Source of the DNA: Algoriphagus yeomjeoni
GTDB lineage: Bacteria > Bacteroidota > Bacteroidia > Cytophagales > Cyclobacteriaceae
DNA: 64,000 nucleotides
Direction of reading: 5' to 3'
Assembly: GCF_003259505.1 (NCBI RefSeq)
Contig: NZ_QLLK01000008.1
Span: forward strand, 124,001-188,000
The translations under genes and the position numbers were made by a program. Position 1 is the first letter of the stretch, and the number at the start of each line of letters is the position of its first letter. The notes under the pieces were generated by a model. It was not told the DNA's origin, did not search any database, and saw only the letters and a list, made by a program, of their open reading frames with translations. Below are positions 9,334 to 18,140 of the stretch, in pieces.

Positions 9334-10119
9334 ATGGAAAGTACAGTAGCACAGAAACTCGAAGCTATTCACAACCTTCAACTTTTAGATTCAAAACTAG
9401 ATGCCATCATTAAAGTCCGCGGAGCTCTTCCAGAAGAGGTTCAGGATCTTGAAGATGAGATTGCTGGTTATGAAACTCGATTGGAGAAATTTCAAAGTGA
9501 AATAGATTCTTTTGAAAACGAAATAAAGGCGCTTAAAGAAAGCATCAAGGAATCTGAGAAACTGATCAAAAAGTATCAGGAGCAGCAGATGAATGTTCGC
9601 AATAACCGCGAATACGATGCAATCACTAAAGAGCTTGAACTTCAGGATCTAGAGATTCAGGTAGCTAAGAAAAAAATCACTGAGGCTGGTTATAGAATTG
9701 ACACCAAGAAAGTTGACTTGGAGGAATTAAGTGCAGTGAAGAAGGACCGTCAAAAAGATTTAGATCAGAAAAACAGCGAATTGACTTCGATTGTATCTGA
9801 AAGCGAATCTGAAGAAGCAAAACTTAAAAACGATCGTGAAAAAGCAACTAAGAAAGTTGATGAGCGACTTTTAAAATCTTATACCAAGATCAGAGCTAAT
9901 GCCAAAAATGGTCTTGCTGTAGTATTAGTAAAAAGAGGAGCTTGCGGCGGATGCTTCAACACAGTTCCTCCACAGAGACAAGCTGATATCCGCGAGAAGA
10001 AAAAGCTGATCGTTTGTGAGCATTGCGGTAGAATCCTTGCAGGTGTGGAAGACGAGATCGTAGAAGAGGTAGCACCTAAAAAGAAAAGAGCAACAAAGTC
10101 AACTAAAGCAAAAGCTTAA
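9334..10119 (+). CDS. Coiled-coil zinc-ribbon protein (C4-type, CT398-like)
   Basis: 261 residues. About residues 30-185 are a long charged coiled coil, and the C-terminal 60 residues hold a C4 zinc ribbon, GACGGCFNTVPPQR followed by LIVCEHCGRIL. The tail is Lys-rich (KKKRATKSTKAKA). The family (zf-RING_7/CT398) is found next to NIF3 genes; it is suspected to be a nucleic-acid-binding or secretion-related adaptor, without an established activity. It starts at the ATG at 9334, immediately after the NIF3 stop, and a strong terminator follows, closing a two-gene operon. Confidence 0.9.
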   Translation: MESTVAQKLEAIHNLQLLDSKLDAIIKVRGALPEEVQDLEDEIAGYETRLEKFQSEIDSFENEIKALKESIKESEKLIKKYQEQQMNVRNNREYDAITKELELQDLEIQVAKKKITEAGYRIDTKKVDLEELSAVKKDRQKDLDQKNSELTSIVSESESEEAKLKNDREKATKKVDERLLKSYTKIRANAKNGLAVVLVKRGACGGCFNTVPPQRQADIREKKKLIVCEHCGRILAGVEDEIVEEVAPKKKRATKSTKAKA

Positions 10120-10145
10120 GTCCAGACCTTAAAAATTATAAGTTC

Positions 10146-10182
10146 AAAGAAACCCCTAGCTAATATCTTGGGGTTTCTTTTT
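10146..10182 (+). terminator. Rho-independent terminator of the NIF3/zinc-ribbon operon
   Basis: An 11-bp stem AAAGAAACCCC (10146-10156) pairs with GGGGTTTCTTT (10170-10180) across a 13-nt loop and is followed by further T residues. It lies 27 bp downstream of the zinc-ribbon stop codon. Confidence 0.88.
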
Positions 10183-10230
10183 GATCTACTTTTTTGTTTT
10201 CCTCGTAGATAATTTTCTATATTGTCAACT

Positions 10231-10644
10231 ATGAAAAGTCTTGGAATTCTAACGATTACCTTATTTCTCTCCCTTTCAGTATTTGCGAAAGAGACCGAAC
10301 CCAAAACTTTTTTGGTCCTATTCAAATCAAAAGAATTAAAATCTCTGAACACCTCACTAAAGGATATTCAGTCCCAATTTTCTTCCGATTTCAAAACGAA
10401 AACCTATTCGGGCAATTCGGAACTAGCACTTATAATTGACATTCCAGAGTGTGAATTTGATGTGTGTTTTCTCGGACAGTTTCTGGTCTCGCTACAAAAA
10501 GACAGAGAAATAAAGCTTCAGGACATTGCCTTCAGGTTGATCGATATGACTGCTAACAAAAAGTCATTGAACACCTACTTATCTGCCTTCGAAGAAAGTC
10601 AGAAAAAGGAAAAAAACGATAAACGAAATGCTACAGCTCCTTAA
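10231..10644 (+). CDS. Hypothetical exported protein
   Basis: About 137 residues from the ATG at 10231; a TTG three codons upstream is a less likely start. The first 20 residues (MKSLGILTITLFLSLSVFAK) form a signal peptide with a plausible cleavage after VFA. The mature part has two cysteines close together (IPECEFDVCFLG), which could form a disulfide, and a charged Lys/Glu-rich tail. I recognise no domain. It overlaps the end of the convergent phosphatase gene by 14 bp, so the last residues of both proteins are coded on opposite strands of the same DNA. Confidence 0.68.
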   Translation: MKSLGILTITLFLSLSVFAKETEPKTFLVLFKSKELKSLNTSLKDIQSQFSSDFKTKTYSGNSELALIIDIPECEFDVCFLGQFLVSLQKDREIKLQDIAFRLIDMTANKKSLNTYLSAFEESQKKEKNDKRNATAP

Positions 10645-11251
10645 GGTGCTCAGTGTCGTTTCTTTTCAGTAATTCGAACGTCCCATCTACTTTTTCTGCG
10701 ATCAAATACAAACACAGATTTTTGTGCTCAAACATATCCATGTGACACAAATCCTGCTTCATTATCAAGCTTAAGAAAATCCGCATCGCACGCCCATGCA
10801 TACAGACTAAAATTGTCTCGCCCGGCCCGGCAATGATCGCATCAATTCCTCTTTGCATGCGCTTTGCCACAATATTCGGACTTTCTCCACCTGCGATGCA
10901 GTAATCCAGATTTCCCTGCTGCCACTGATCCAACATATGCTGGTAATACTGGCTTTCTTCTGGTGACATCGGCAATCCTTCGTAATCCCCCCACGAAATC
11001 TCATTCAAATCTGTAGTAGAAATTGCTGGGATTCCTAAGTTTAAAAAAGATTGAATAGACTGCTTTGTTCGCTGTAGTCCGGTATAATAAGCCTGATCAA
11101 ATGGGATATCTTTGTAAGCTTCAAAAAAAGCCGCTGCTTGCTTTCTGCCATTCTCATTGATGGGAGCATCAATTCCACTTCCCTGCACCACACCTTTGAG
11201 ATTATAATCAGTTTGACCGTGCCTAACTAAGTAAATTTTTTTTCGATTCAA
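10631..11251 (-). CDS. Histidine phosphatase family protein (phosphoglycerate mutase-like)
   Basis: 206 residues. The RHG catalytic motif YLVRHGQTDYN lies at about residues 8-18, followed by QGSGIDAPINENGRKQA, which is normal for the family. The second catalytic histidine is in VCMHGRAMRIFL near residue 150. Members dephosphorylate phosphoglycerates, adenosylcobalamin intermediates or other small phosphates; the specificity cannot be read from the sequence. The start at 11251 is TTG, since an in-frame stop lies just upstream and there is no ATG before the RHG motif. It is divergent from the menaquinone block and overlaps the 3' end of the preceding exported-protein gene. Confidence 0.9.
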   Translation of the reverse strand: MNRKKIYLVRHGQTDYNLKGVVQGSGIDAPINENGRKQAAAFFEAYKDIPFDQAYYTGLQRTKQSIQSFLNLGIPAISTTDLNEISWGDYEGLPMSPEESQYYQHMLDQWQQGNLDYCIAGGESPNIVAKRMQRGIDAIIAGPGETILVCMHGRAMRIFLSLIMKQDLCHMDMFEHKNLCLYLIAEKVDGTFELLKRNDTEHLKEL

Positions 11252-11259
11252 GATTCTTT

Positions 11260-11267
11260 ATTTTTGT
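11260..11267 (+). promoter_or_regulatory. Probable -7 box (TAnnTTTG) upstream of the menaquinone block
   Basis: TATTTTTG fits the Bacteroidota -7 consensus TAnnTTTG and lies 36 bp before the ATG of the thioesterase gene. No convincing TTG -33 box is seen at the usual spacing, so the call rests on the -7 element and its position. Confidence 0.4.
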
Positions 11268-11303
11268 CGTCACCCCAAAGAAAACTCATTTACATTAAAA
11301 TTC

Positions 11304-11726
11304 ATGGTATTCTCCCAAAAGGCTTCATTGAATCAAATCAACCAGAATGGGAAAAACACGATGACGGATCATTTGGGAATAGTATTTACTGAAGTTGGTG
11401 ATGATTACTTGAGTGCTACCATGCCTGTCGATGAAAGAACAAAACAACCCATGGGCTTGTTACATGGAGGTGCCAATGTAGTGCTCGCCGAAACTCTTGG
11501 AAGTGTGGCAGCTTCACTTACCATTGATTTACAAAAACAAATTTGTGTAGGGCTGGAAATAAACGCAAATCACCTAAAAGGCGTTAGGTCTGGATTAGTC
11601 ACCGGAATAACCAAACCTATTCACATTGGAAAAAGCACACAAATCTGGGAGATAAAAATCACAAATGAGCAAGGTCAGCTTTGTTGTATCAGTAGGATCA
11701 CAATGGCGATTTTAGACAAAAAGTAA
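11304..11726 (+). CDS. Hotdog-fold acyl-CoA thioesterase, probable DHNA-CoA hydrolase
   Basis: 140 residues of the PaaI/YdiI-type hotdog family. The motif PMGLLHGGANVVLAETLGS is the family active-site region, with its Gly-Gly and the catalytic Glu of ETLGS. Family knowledge: the closest functional match is 1,4-dihydroxy-2-naphthoyl-CoA thioesterase (MenI/YdiI). The neighbourhood supports that role, since its TAA shares one base with the ATG of menF and menD follows. The role is inference, because hotdog thioesterases are promiscuous. Start at the ATG 11304; a second in-frame ATG at 11361 would remove a conserved N-terminal helix. Confidence 0.88.
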   Translation: MVFSQKASLNQINQNGKNTMTDHLGIVFTEVGDDYLSATMPVDERTKQPMGLLHGGANVVLAETLGSVAASLTIDLQKQICVGLEINANHLKGVRSGLVTGITKPIHIGKSTQIWEIKITNEQGQLCCISRITMAILDKK

Positions 11727-12943
11727 TGCATACTAACGTAGCTACAAATCATACTAAAGCAGATATACTTCAACTTTTACTTCAGTTGGGATTGACTTCT
11801 GCTGGTTCTTTTGCTATCTGGCGAAAGCCAAAATCAAATACCGTAGAAATTGTTTTAAATGACACCGCGGAACCCGTTAAAGTTGACTTGTCAATTGAAA
11901 ATCTGGAGCCAGGGTTTATTGTACATCCCTTTGTCGACCAAGCGGATCATCAAGCCTACTTCATTAAGGCTAACAAATACTTTTCTTTTGACCTTGAAAA
12001 ACCACTTTCTACAGAGGATCTTCCTGAATGGGCTAAAATCCAACTGAAAAATCAAGAAAGGCTTTCCCCTAATGAAATCAGAGAATTGCTGATCAATCAA
12101 ACCTTGGTTAGTAAAGTACAGACTTCAAAACTGAGTGAAAATAAAGATCACTTCACCCAACTGGTAAAAGAAGGAATTAAGGCAATTCAGGAAAACAAAC
12201 TTGAGAAAGTAGTTCCTGCGCGAACCAAAACTATCTCTATTCCACCAAATTTCAACCTAGGCTGTACCTTGTTAAGCTTGATGGAAGCCTATCCAAATGC
12301 CTTCATAAACTTCTTTCACCTACCTCATGTAGGCACTTGGGTAGGCGCTTCGCCTGAAACATTAATCGAGACAAAAGGAGATATTTTCTGCACCATGTCC
12401 CTTGCAGGCACCCAGAAAGCTACTAGAGACAACCCTCTAAAATCAGTGGCTTGGACCCAAAAGGAAATTGAGGAACAAGCTTTAGTAAGTCGTTACATCG
12501 TTTCTTGCTTCAAAAAAATCAGATTGCGAGAATACGAAGAGCACGGCCCAAAGACAGTTCTGGCAGGGAATCTTCTCCATCTACGATCAGATTTTAGAAT
12601 CAACATGCAAGAAACTGGATTCCCTGAGCTTGGATCCATCATGCTAGGTCTTCTCCATCCTACTTCTGCTGTTTGCGGTATGCCTAGATCCGAAGCTCAC
12701 AATTTTCTCCAAGAGTTTGAAGGATTTGACCGCTCCTTTTACGCTGGATTTTTAGGTCCTGTAAATATTCAAGGAGAAACTTCTATTTATGTCAACCTGA
12801 GAACTGCCAGTCTTCATGACAACGAAGCTACGCTCTATGCAGGTGCGGGAGTCACCGAAGATTCTGATCCTGAAAAAGAATGGGAAGAAACAGAACTCAA
12901 GTGTCAAATCATCGGTAAATTCATCCAAAATCCAAGCGCTTGA
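11726..12943 (+). CDS. menF: Isochorismate synthase
   Basis: 405 residues of the chorismate-binding family (MenF/EntC). It converts chorismate to isochorismate, the entry step of menaquinone synthesis. Typical segments are VGASPETLIET, FCTMSLAGTQKATR, LLHPTSAVCGMPR and the end motif YAGAGVTEDSDPEKEWEETE, which carries the Mg2+-binding Glu residues. It overlaps the thioesterase stop by one base (TAATG) and shares its TGA with the TTG start of menD, so translation is probably coupled through the three genes. EntC-type siderophore synthesis is an alternative for the family, but the menD neighbour argues for menaquinone. Confidence 0.95.
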   Translation: MHTNVATNHTKADILQLLLQLGLTSAGSFAIWRKPKSNTVEIVLNDTAEPVKVDLSIENLEPGFIVHPFVDQADHQAYFIKANKYFSFDLEKPLSTEDLPEWAKIQLKNQERLSPNEIRELLINQTLVSKVQTSKLSENKDHFTQLVKEGIKAIQENKLEKVVPARTKTISIPPNFNLGCTLLSLMEAYPNAFINFFHLPHVGTWVGASPETLIETKGDIFCTMSLAGTQKATRDNPLKSVAWTQKEIEEQALVSRYIVSCFKKIRLREYEEHGPKTVLAGNLLHLRSDFRINMQETGFPELGSIMLGLLHPTSAVCGMPRSEAHNFLQEFEGFDRSFYAGFLGPVNIQGETSIYVNLRTASLHDNEATLYAGAGVTEDSDPEKEWEETELKCQIIGKFIQNPSA

Positions 12944-14625
12944 TTCTTTCCCAGATCACAGAATTAGTGGCCATTTGTGCCAAAAAAGGCATCGAAAATG
13001 TAATCCTCTCCCCTGGATCGCGCTGTGCGCCTTTGACATTGGCATTTGCCAGACATCCCGAAATTCATGCCCGAACAATCTCTGACGAACGCTCAGCGGC
13101 TTTCGTTGCTTTGGGGATGGCTCAGCAACTAGAAGAACCTGTGGTTTTGGTTTGTACTTCCGGGTCAGCTGCTTTGAATTACTTTCCCGCTGTAGCTGAG
13201 GCATTTTTTCAGCAGATTCCTCTATTGATCCTGACTGCAGATCGACCTGCAGAGTGGATCGATCAATACGATGGGCAGACGATTTTCCAGCCTGAAGTGT
13301 ACGGAAAGCACGTGAAAGGAAGCTTTCAGTTGCCTGATACAGTCCGTAATGCAGATCAACTTTGGCACTCATCCAGGATCGTAAATGAAGCGGTTAATCT
13401 TTCCAAGCAATTACCTTCTGGGCCAGTTCATATCAATATTCCACTGAGAGAACCTTTCTACCCTGATAAAGACGAAAAATTAGTTTTCCCAGAAAAACCT
13501 CGGGTTTTTAATTTAGTAAAAAACAAAATTCAGCTAACGGATGAATCCCTGATCAAGCTTAAAAACAGGCTGGAGATAGTCCAACGGGTTTTAATCATCC
13601 CGGGACAGCAGCGACCTGATTCCCAACTCCAGAATTTACTGGATGAGCTTGCCAAAAATAAAAAAGCGGTCATCGTCACTGATACGATCAGCAATCTTCA
13701 ATCTGATCACACAATCTCATTTCATGATCACTGGTTGGGAAATGAAGTAATTTCAGAAGGTTTGAAACCTGATCTGATTATCAGCTTTGGGAAGTCTGTC
13801 ATCTCAAAGTCACTTAAGCTTTTCTTAAGAAAAACTCAAGCTTCACATTGGCACATTCAAGAGGACGGAAATGCAAAAGACACATTCCAGAGACTGACGA
13901 GGAACATTGCATCTTCACCAGCATACTTCATGAATTGGCTAAGCCAAAATCTTGGAGCCCAAAATACTGAGTTTTATCAGGCTTGGCATTGGTTAGAAAA
14001 ATCCACTGGCCATAAACTCCTGCAAACCTTAGAAAAACAGGCCTTTGGGGAATATCCAGCTTTGGCTTACTGCTTGAGTAAAACTCCCACCCTTTCCAAA
14101 ATCCATGTAGCCAATAGCATGGCTGTCCGTTATTTGAATTTGATGGGAAAAAGAAGTCAAGAAATCATTTGTAACCGTGGCACGAGTGGCATCGATGGAT
14201 CTAATTCCACGGCGGTCGGTTGCACGTTTACGACCAAGGAAATCGTAACGCTAATCACTGGCGACATGGCTTTCTTCTATGATCGCAACGCCTTTTGGCA
14301 TAATTACGCGATGCCAAATCTTAGGATTATTTTGCTCAATAACCACGCTGGAGGAATTTTTAGATTGATTGACGGGCCAAAAAACCAGCCTGAGTTGGAG
14401 GAATATTTTGAAACCAAACAAAAGTTAACAGGGCAGCATCTGGCAACTGAGTTTGGATTCTTCTATTCCAAAGTGGTGAATGGGGAAGAGTTGGAGGATT
14501 CACTAGCCGATTTTTATGAAGAATCACTTCATCCCAAAATCCTGGAGATCGAGACCTCAAGTCTTGAAAATGCCGAAATTTTGAAGGCCGTGAAAGAAAA
14601 AATTAAGCTGTCACTTGAGAACTGA
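12940..14625 (+). CDS. menD: 2-succinyl-5-enolpyruvyl-6-hydroxy-3-cyclohexene-1-carboxylate synthase
   Basis: 561 residues, a thiamine diphosphate enzyme that joins isochorismate and 2-oxoglutarate. The N-terminal segment AKKGIENVILSPGSRCAPLT and the ThDP-binding C-terminal segments GTSGIDGSNSTAVGCTF, LITGDMAFFYDRN and NNHAGGIFRLI are diagnostic. The only start that keeps the conserved N-terminus is TTG at 12940, which overlaps the menF stop as TTGA. The next menaquinone genes (menC, menE, menB) are not in the window. The 3' end overlaps the convergent HTH gene by 23 bp. Confidence 0.96.
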   Translation: MILSQITELVAICAKKGIENVILSPGSRCAPLTLAFARHPEIHARTISDERSAAFVALGMAQQLEEPVVLVCTSGSAALNYFPAVAEAFFQQIPLLILTADRPAEWIDQYDGQTIFQPEVYGKHVKGSFQLPDTVRNADQLWHSSRIVNEAVNLSKQLPSGPVHINIPLREPFYPDKDEKLVFPEKPRVFNLVKNKIQLTDESLIKLKNRLEIVQRVLIIPGQQRPDSQLQNLLDELAKNKKAVIVTDTISNLQSDHTISFHDHWLGNEVISEGLKPDLIISFGKSVISKSLKLFLRKTQASHWHIQEDGNAKDTFQRLTRNIASSPAYFMNWLSQNLGAQNTEFYQAWHWLEKSTGHKLLQTLEKQAFGEYPALAYCLSKTPTLSKIHVANSMAVRYLNLMGKRSQEIICNRGTSGIDGSNSTAVGCTFTTKEIVTLITGDMAFFYDRNAFWHNYAMPNLRIILLNNHAGGIFRLIDGPKNQPELEEYFETKQKLTGQHLATEFGFFYSKVVNGEELEDSLADFYEESLHPKILEIETSSLENAEILKAVKEKIKLSLEN

Positions 14626-15403
14626 AAGTAGAATCGGGAGAACTGGTTCCCCCGATTTTTTGAATCCAATAAATCATCAAACCAAGTTGCCCCAATTCTG
14701 CCAAAGTCAAAGGAATCAAGGCTAAAAGTGCGCCTATCCCCGAAAACAATAACACCCCTGCAACTAAAGTCAAGGCTCCAATCACCATAGGAATGGAGGA
14801 GAATTTATTTTTGTAGCCTAAAAATCCAATCCCAATAAATGCATATGCAAAACCGAATGAACTGATTTTGACAAAATAATAATCACTAATCTCAAAAGCG
14901 AGGGAAATCATGGCTACCATATCTGTCACATACCAAACCAGAGTAAAGGAAAGCATGGTCCATAAAGCATATTTCAATAGCTCATTTTTATAAAAAGCCA
15001 CTAGCCTGATCCAGCCATAGATAAATATCGAATAACCAATAAAACTGGCACTTTTTGCCAGAATAAAACCAATCATTTTAAAGGAGTATTCTCCAGCAAC
15101 ATATTCAGCCTCCATGCTGATTTCGAAGATCGAAGCGAAGAAATAGACGATGCCCGCAGCAAACCCCAAGTATAAAACCCAAGGAGCTTTAGCAGGCTGA
15201 GTTACTAATTGCTCCGGTATGCCTTGAAAACCCAACGCTTCAAATAATGCCTTGATCGTGTAACTCCTCGGAGTCACTTCTCCTGATTCGATGCGCTGTA
15301 TGGTCCGCACATTCAGGTTGCACAGTTCGACCAACTCTTCCTGAGTCAATCCTTTTGCCTTTCTCAATTCAGAGATTTTCTTGCCAAGTTCTGGTTGTTT
15401 CAT
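14603..15403 (-). CDS. XRE-type HTH regulator fused to a membrane domain
   Basis: About 266 residues from the ATG at 15403 (MKQPELGKKISELRKAKGLT). Residues 5-60 are a canonical XRE/Cro helix-turn-helix (LTQEELVELCNLNVRTIQRIESGEVTPRSYTIKAL). The remainder has about six hydrophobic segments joined by short loops, so the DNA-binding domain is anchored to the membrane. The longer reading to 15487 adds 28 residues without homologous look and is less likely. One-component membrane-bound XRE proteins are common in Bacteroidota but their signals are generally unknown. It converges with menD and overlaps its last codons; no partner gene is obvious. Confidence 0.82.
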   Translation of the reverse strand: MKQPELGKKISELRKAKGLTQEELVELCNLNVRTIQRIESGEVTPRSYTIKALFEALGFQGIPEQLVTQPAKAPWVLYLGFAAGIVYFFASIFEISMEAEYVAGEYSFKMIGFILAKSASFIGYSIFIYGWIRLVAFYKNELLKYALWTMLSFTLVWYVTDMVAMISLAFEISDYYFVKISSFGFAYAFIGIGFLGYKNKFSSIPMVIGALTLVAGVLLFSGIGALLALIPLTLAELGQLGLMIYWIQKIGGTSSPDSTFSSQVTA

Positions 15404-15529
15404 CGTGTGTATAGTTTGATTTACCATGGCAATTTCTGTTTTTGAACTGTGACTTGGGACGAAATAGGCTCGGTTTTGACCCGACATTCGCCCGACATTA
15501 GGGTTTAAAGGCTCAATTTAAGGATTTAC

Positions 15530-16396
15530 CTAAATCAATGGCAAAACCTGTCTTAGCGCCGGGTTCCTATTTCCCGCCTTCCAAATTGCGGAAAGCTCCG
15601 TGAATTGCGGAATATGCGGAATCTGCATAAATCGGACATTCAGTTCATATCCTTCCTTTAAAGAAGTTGGTACAATTGCCACTCCCATCCCATTTTCCAC
15701 CAATTTGAAAATCGTCAGCGCATGCACAGACTTATGCCTGATCCTAGGTGAAAAGCCCGAGTCACGACAAATGCCGATAATCTGCTCGTAATATAGATTG
15801 CTATAATCTGAGGAAAAAAGCACAAAAGATTCATCTTTAAACTGACTGACTGAGGTAAAGTCATGTTCCTGAATTGGATGATCCTTCGGAACTACCAATG
15901 AAAAACTATCACGTAAAACCACCTTCATCTCGAGATCACTTGGCACCGACGCCAACCTTACAAAACCCAGATCCAACTTGTCTTTTTCTATCATTTCCAC
16001 TTGAACAGCGTTACTGAGCTCTTCCAAACTTGTGCTGATCAAGGGTTGATGAGCATTCAATTTTGAAAGCAAATCCGGCAAAACCTGATTGGACGCTGAT
16101 CCCAAGAACCCAATTCTCAGCTCACCAACTTTTCCCTTAGCTATCAATTTCAATTGGCTTTTAGTAAGCTCCAAGTGGTTCAAAACAAAATCTACTTCAT
16201 CCTTGAAAAATGCTCCTGCAGCTGTCAGTTCCACATGCTTTTGATCCCGCTCAAAAAGTTTTACCTCCAGCATTTCTTCCAATTGCTTGATTTGTCTACT
16301 CAATCCTGGCTGGGAGATAAATAGTCTTTCTGCTGCCTTTCGGAAATTCAATTCCTCTGCAACTGCCTTGAAATAACTCAAATGTCTTAATTCCAT
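15530..16396 (-). CDS. LysR family transcriptional regulator, probable hut regulator
   Basis: 288 residues. The N-terminal winged helix (residues 1-60: MELRHLSYFKAVAEELNFRK, then QPGLSRQIKQLEEMLEVKLF) is typical of LysR. The substrate-binding domain runs from about 90 to 288. It is divergently arranged with hutH, with only 100 bp between the ATG of each gene, and that gap contains a palindromic site. LysR proteins usually autoregulate and activate the divergent gene in response to a pathway intermediate, so control of histidine degradation, with urocanate as a possible inducer, is a reasonable inference and not shown. Confidence 0.9.
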   Translation of the reverse strand: MELRHLSYFKAVAEELNFRKAAERLFISQPGLSRQIKQLEEMLEVKLFERDQKHVELTAAGAFFKDEVDFVLNHLELTKSQLKLIAKGKVGELRIGFLGSASNQVLPDLLSKLNAHQPLISTSLEELSNAVQVEMIEKDKLDLGFVRLASVPSDLEMKVVLRDSFSLVVPKDHPIQEHDFTSVSQFKDESFVLFSSDYSNLYYEQIIGICRDSGFSPRIRHKSVHALTIFKLVENGMGVAIVPTSLKEGYELNVRFMQIPHIPQFTELSAIWKAGNRNPALRQVLPLI

Positions 16397-16417
16397 GATG
16401 CCTCAAAGGTATCAAAT

Positions 16418-16448
16418 AATGACAATATTGATATCAAAAATTATCATT
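16418..16448. promoter_or_regulatory. Candidate LysR operator between the LysR gene and hutH
   Basis: AATGACAAT at 16418 and ATTATCATT at 16440 form a 9-bp inverted repeat with one mismatch, and the perfect palindrome TTGATATCAA (16428-16437) lies nearly at its centre. Position, size and AT-richness suit a LysR site. The -35/-10-like boxes were not identified. Confidence 0.5.
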
Positions 16449-16496
16449 AATGCTTGGTATCTTTACACAGACCCTAGAATATTTACCCAAATAGTT

Positions 16497-18062
16497 ATGG
16501 AAACTTTCAACTACGGATTAGACCAACTGACAGTAGCTACAGCAATGAAGCTCGCTCGGAAAGAGATCAAAGGGATTTTGAACCCTGAAACTCGCAGTAA
16601 AGTAGAAGCTTCTGCTTTGGCAGTTTCAAATATTGCCAGAGGCGAAAAAGCCGTCTATGGAATCAATACAGGATTCGGCCCGCTTTGCACCAGCAAAATC
16701 TCAGCTGCTGACACGCAGACTTTACAGGAAAACCTATTGAAAAGTCATGCCGTCGGATTGGGGGAACCTGTCCCGATTGAAATTTCCAAATTGATGCTTG
16801 TGCTGAAACTTCAGGCTTTAGCTCAGGGATTCTCAGGAATACAGCTTGAGACTTTGGATCGAATGCTTTGGATGTTGGAAAATGAGGTAATTCCTGTAGT
16901 GCCTATTCAGGGATCAGTTGGGGCATCCGGCGATTTAGCCCCACTTTCCCATTTGTTTCTACCTCTATTAGGTTTGGGAAAAGTGCATTATGAAGGTAGC
17001 ATTTTCAAAACTTCAGAACTCTTCGAAAAGCTTGGAGTAAAAGCCCTTTCCCTGGGCCCGAAAGAAGGCTTAGCCTTAATAAATGGCACCCAGTTCATGG
17101 CGGCCTACGGCGTAAAAATCGTGGACCGTTTGCATAATTTGCTAGTTCATGCTGATATCACCGGTGCGATGATGATCGAAGGCTTGATGGGTTCTATCAA
17201 ACCTTTTTCACCTGAATTGCATCAGCTAAGACCTTTCGCAGGAAACCAACATGTCGCTCAGACTATCTTGAACTTACTCCATGAATCAGAAATAGTCAAT
17301 TCACATTTGGATTGCGCTCGAGTTCAGGATCCATATTCTTTACGCTGTATGCCGCAGGTTCATGGAGCATCGAGAAATGCTTGGTTACATTTGAAGGATG
17401 CCATAGAAACAGAAATCAATTCCGTCACGGATAATCCGGTTGTATTCAGCGAGGATCACACCATCTCGGGCGGAAGTTTTCATGGTCAGCCTATCGCTTT
17501 GCCTTTGGATTATGCTTGTCTTGCAGCTTCGGAATTGGGAAATATTTCGGATCGTAGAATCTATCTTTCCCTTGAGGGTGACACGCCAGGGGTGCCAAAA
17601 TTACTTTTGAAAGAGACTGGTTTGAATTCCGGCTTGATGATTCCACAATACACCACCGCAGCTTTGGCATCTGAAAACAAAGGACTTTGTTTCCCTGCTT
17701 CTGCGGACAGCATACCTACCTCGCTTGGTCAGGAAGATCACGTGAGTATGGGTTCAATCGGTGCAAGGAAAGCTTTACGAGTTATAGAGAATGTGGAGAA
17801 AATCCTGGGAATTGAGCTATTTAATGCTGCTCAGGCGATGGATTTTCATGCTCCGCTGAAGTCAGGAAAAGTCATGACAGCCATCCATGAGCACGTGCGT
17901 ACCAAAATCACTCCTGTTATTAATGACCGAGTGATGACCGAAGATATGGAAACCGCCATCGAGATGATTCAAAGTGGTGAGTTGATCGAGCTTGCAAATC
18001 GCATAGCAACGCAAGAAGGATTGCCGTTTGAGACGGAGTGGAGTGAGATATTTAGACTTTAA
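16497..18062 (+). CDS. hutH: Histidine ammonia-lyase
   Basis: 521 residues from the ATG at 16497 (METFNYGLDQLTV). The frame extends upstream to 16395, but that part overlaps the regulator's promoter region and is unlike the family. HutH releases ammonia from histidine to give urocanate. The MIO cofactor triad Ala-Ser-Gly is at residues 143-145 in GSVGASGDLAPLSHL, matching the position known for Pseudomonas HutH. LINGTQFMAAYG and the segment NNRGTSG-like PVVFSEDHTISGGSFHGQP also fit. It is the first gene of a hut cluster hutH-hutI-hutU, with hutG beyond one inverted gene. Confidence 0.97.
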   Translation: METFNYGLDQLTVATAMKLARKEIKGILNPETRSKVEASALAVSNIARGEKAVYGINTGFGPLCTSKISAADTQTLQENLLKSHAVGLGEPVPIEISKLMLVLKLQALAQGFSGIQLETLDRMLWMLENEVIPVVPIQGSVGASGDLAPLSHLFLPLLGLGKVHYEGSIFKTSELFEKLGVKALSLGPKEGLALINGTQFMAAYGVKIVDRLHNLLVHADITGAMMIEGLMGSIKPFSPELHQLRPFAGNQHVAQTILNLLHESEIVNSHLDCARVQDPYSLRCMPQVHGASRNAWLHLKDAIETEINSVTDNPVVFSEDHTISGGSFHGQPIALPLDYACLAASELGNISDRRIYLSLEGDTPGVPKLLLKETGLNSGLMIPQYTTAALASENKGLCFPASADSIPTSLGQEDHVSMGSIGARKALRVIENVEKILGIELFNAAQAMDFHAPLKSGKVMTAIHEHVRTKITPVINDRVMTEDMETAIEMIQSGELIELANRIATQEGLPFETEWSEIFRL

Positions 18063-18140
18063 GTCAACAGACCACAGTCCACAACCATCCAAATTTCACA
18101 ACAAATACATTAGTTCTCAATTCTTTAAATTAGATTCATT

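Noticed and set aside
15404..15487. N-terminal extension of the XRE regulator
   Set aside because: It adds 28 residues without XRE character; the ATG at 15403 gives the usual N-terminus.
16395..16496. N-terminal extension of hutH from the ATG at 16395
   Set aside because: The extra residues are unlike HutH and overlap the divergent regulator promoter; the ATG at 16497 places the MIO triad at 143-145 as in the family.
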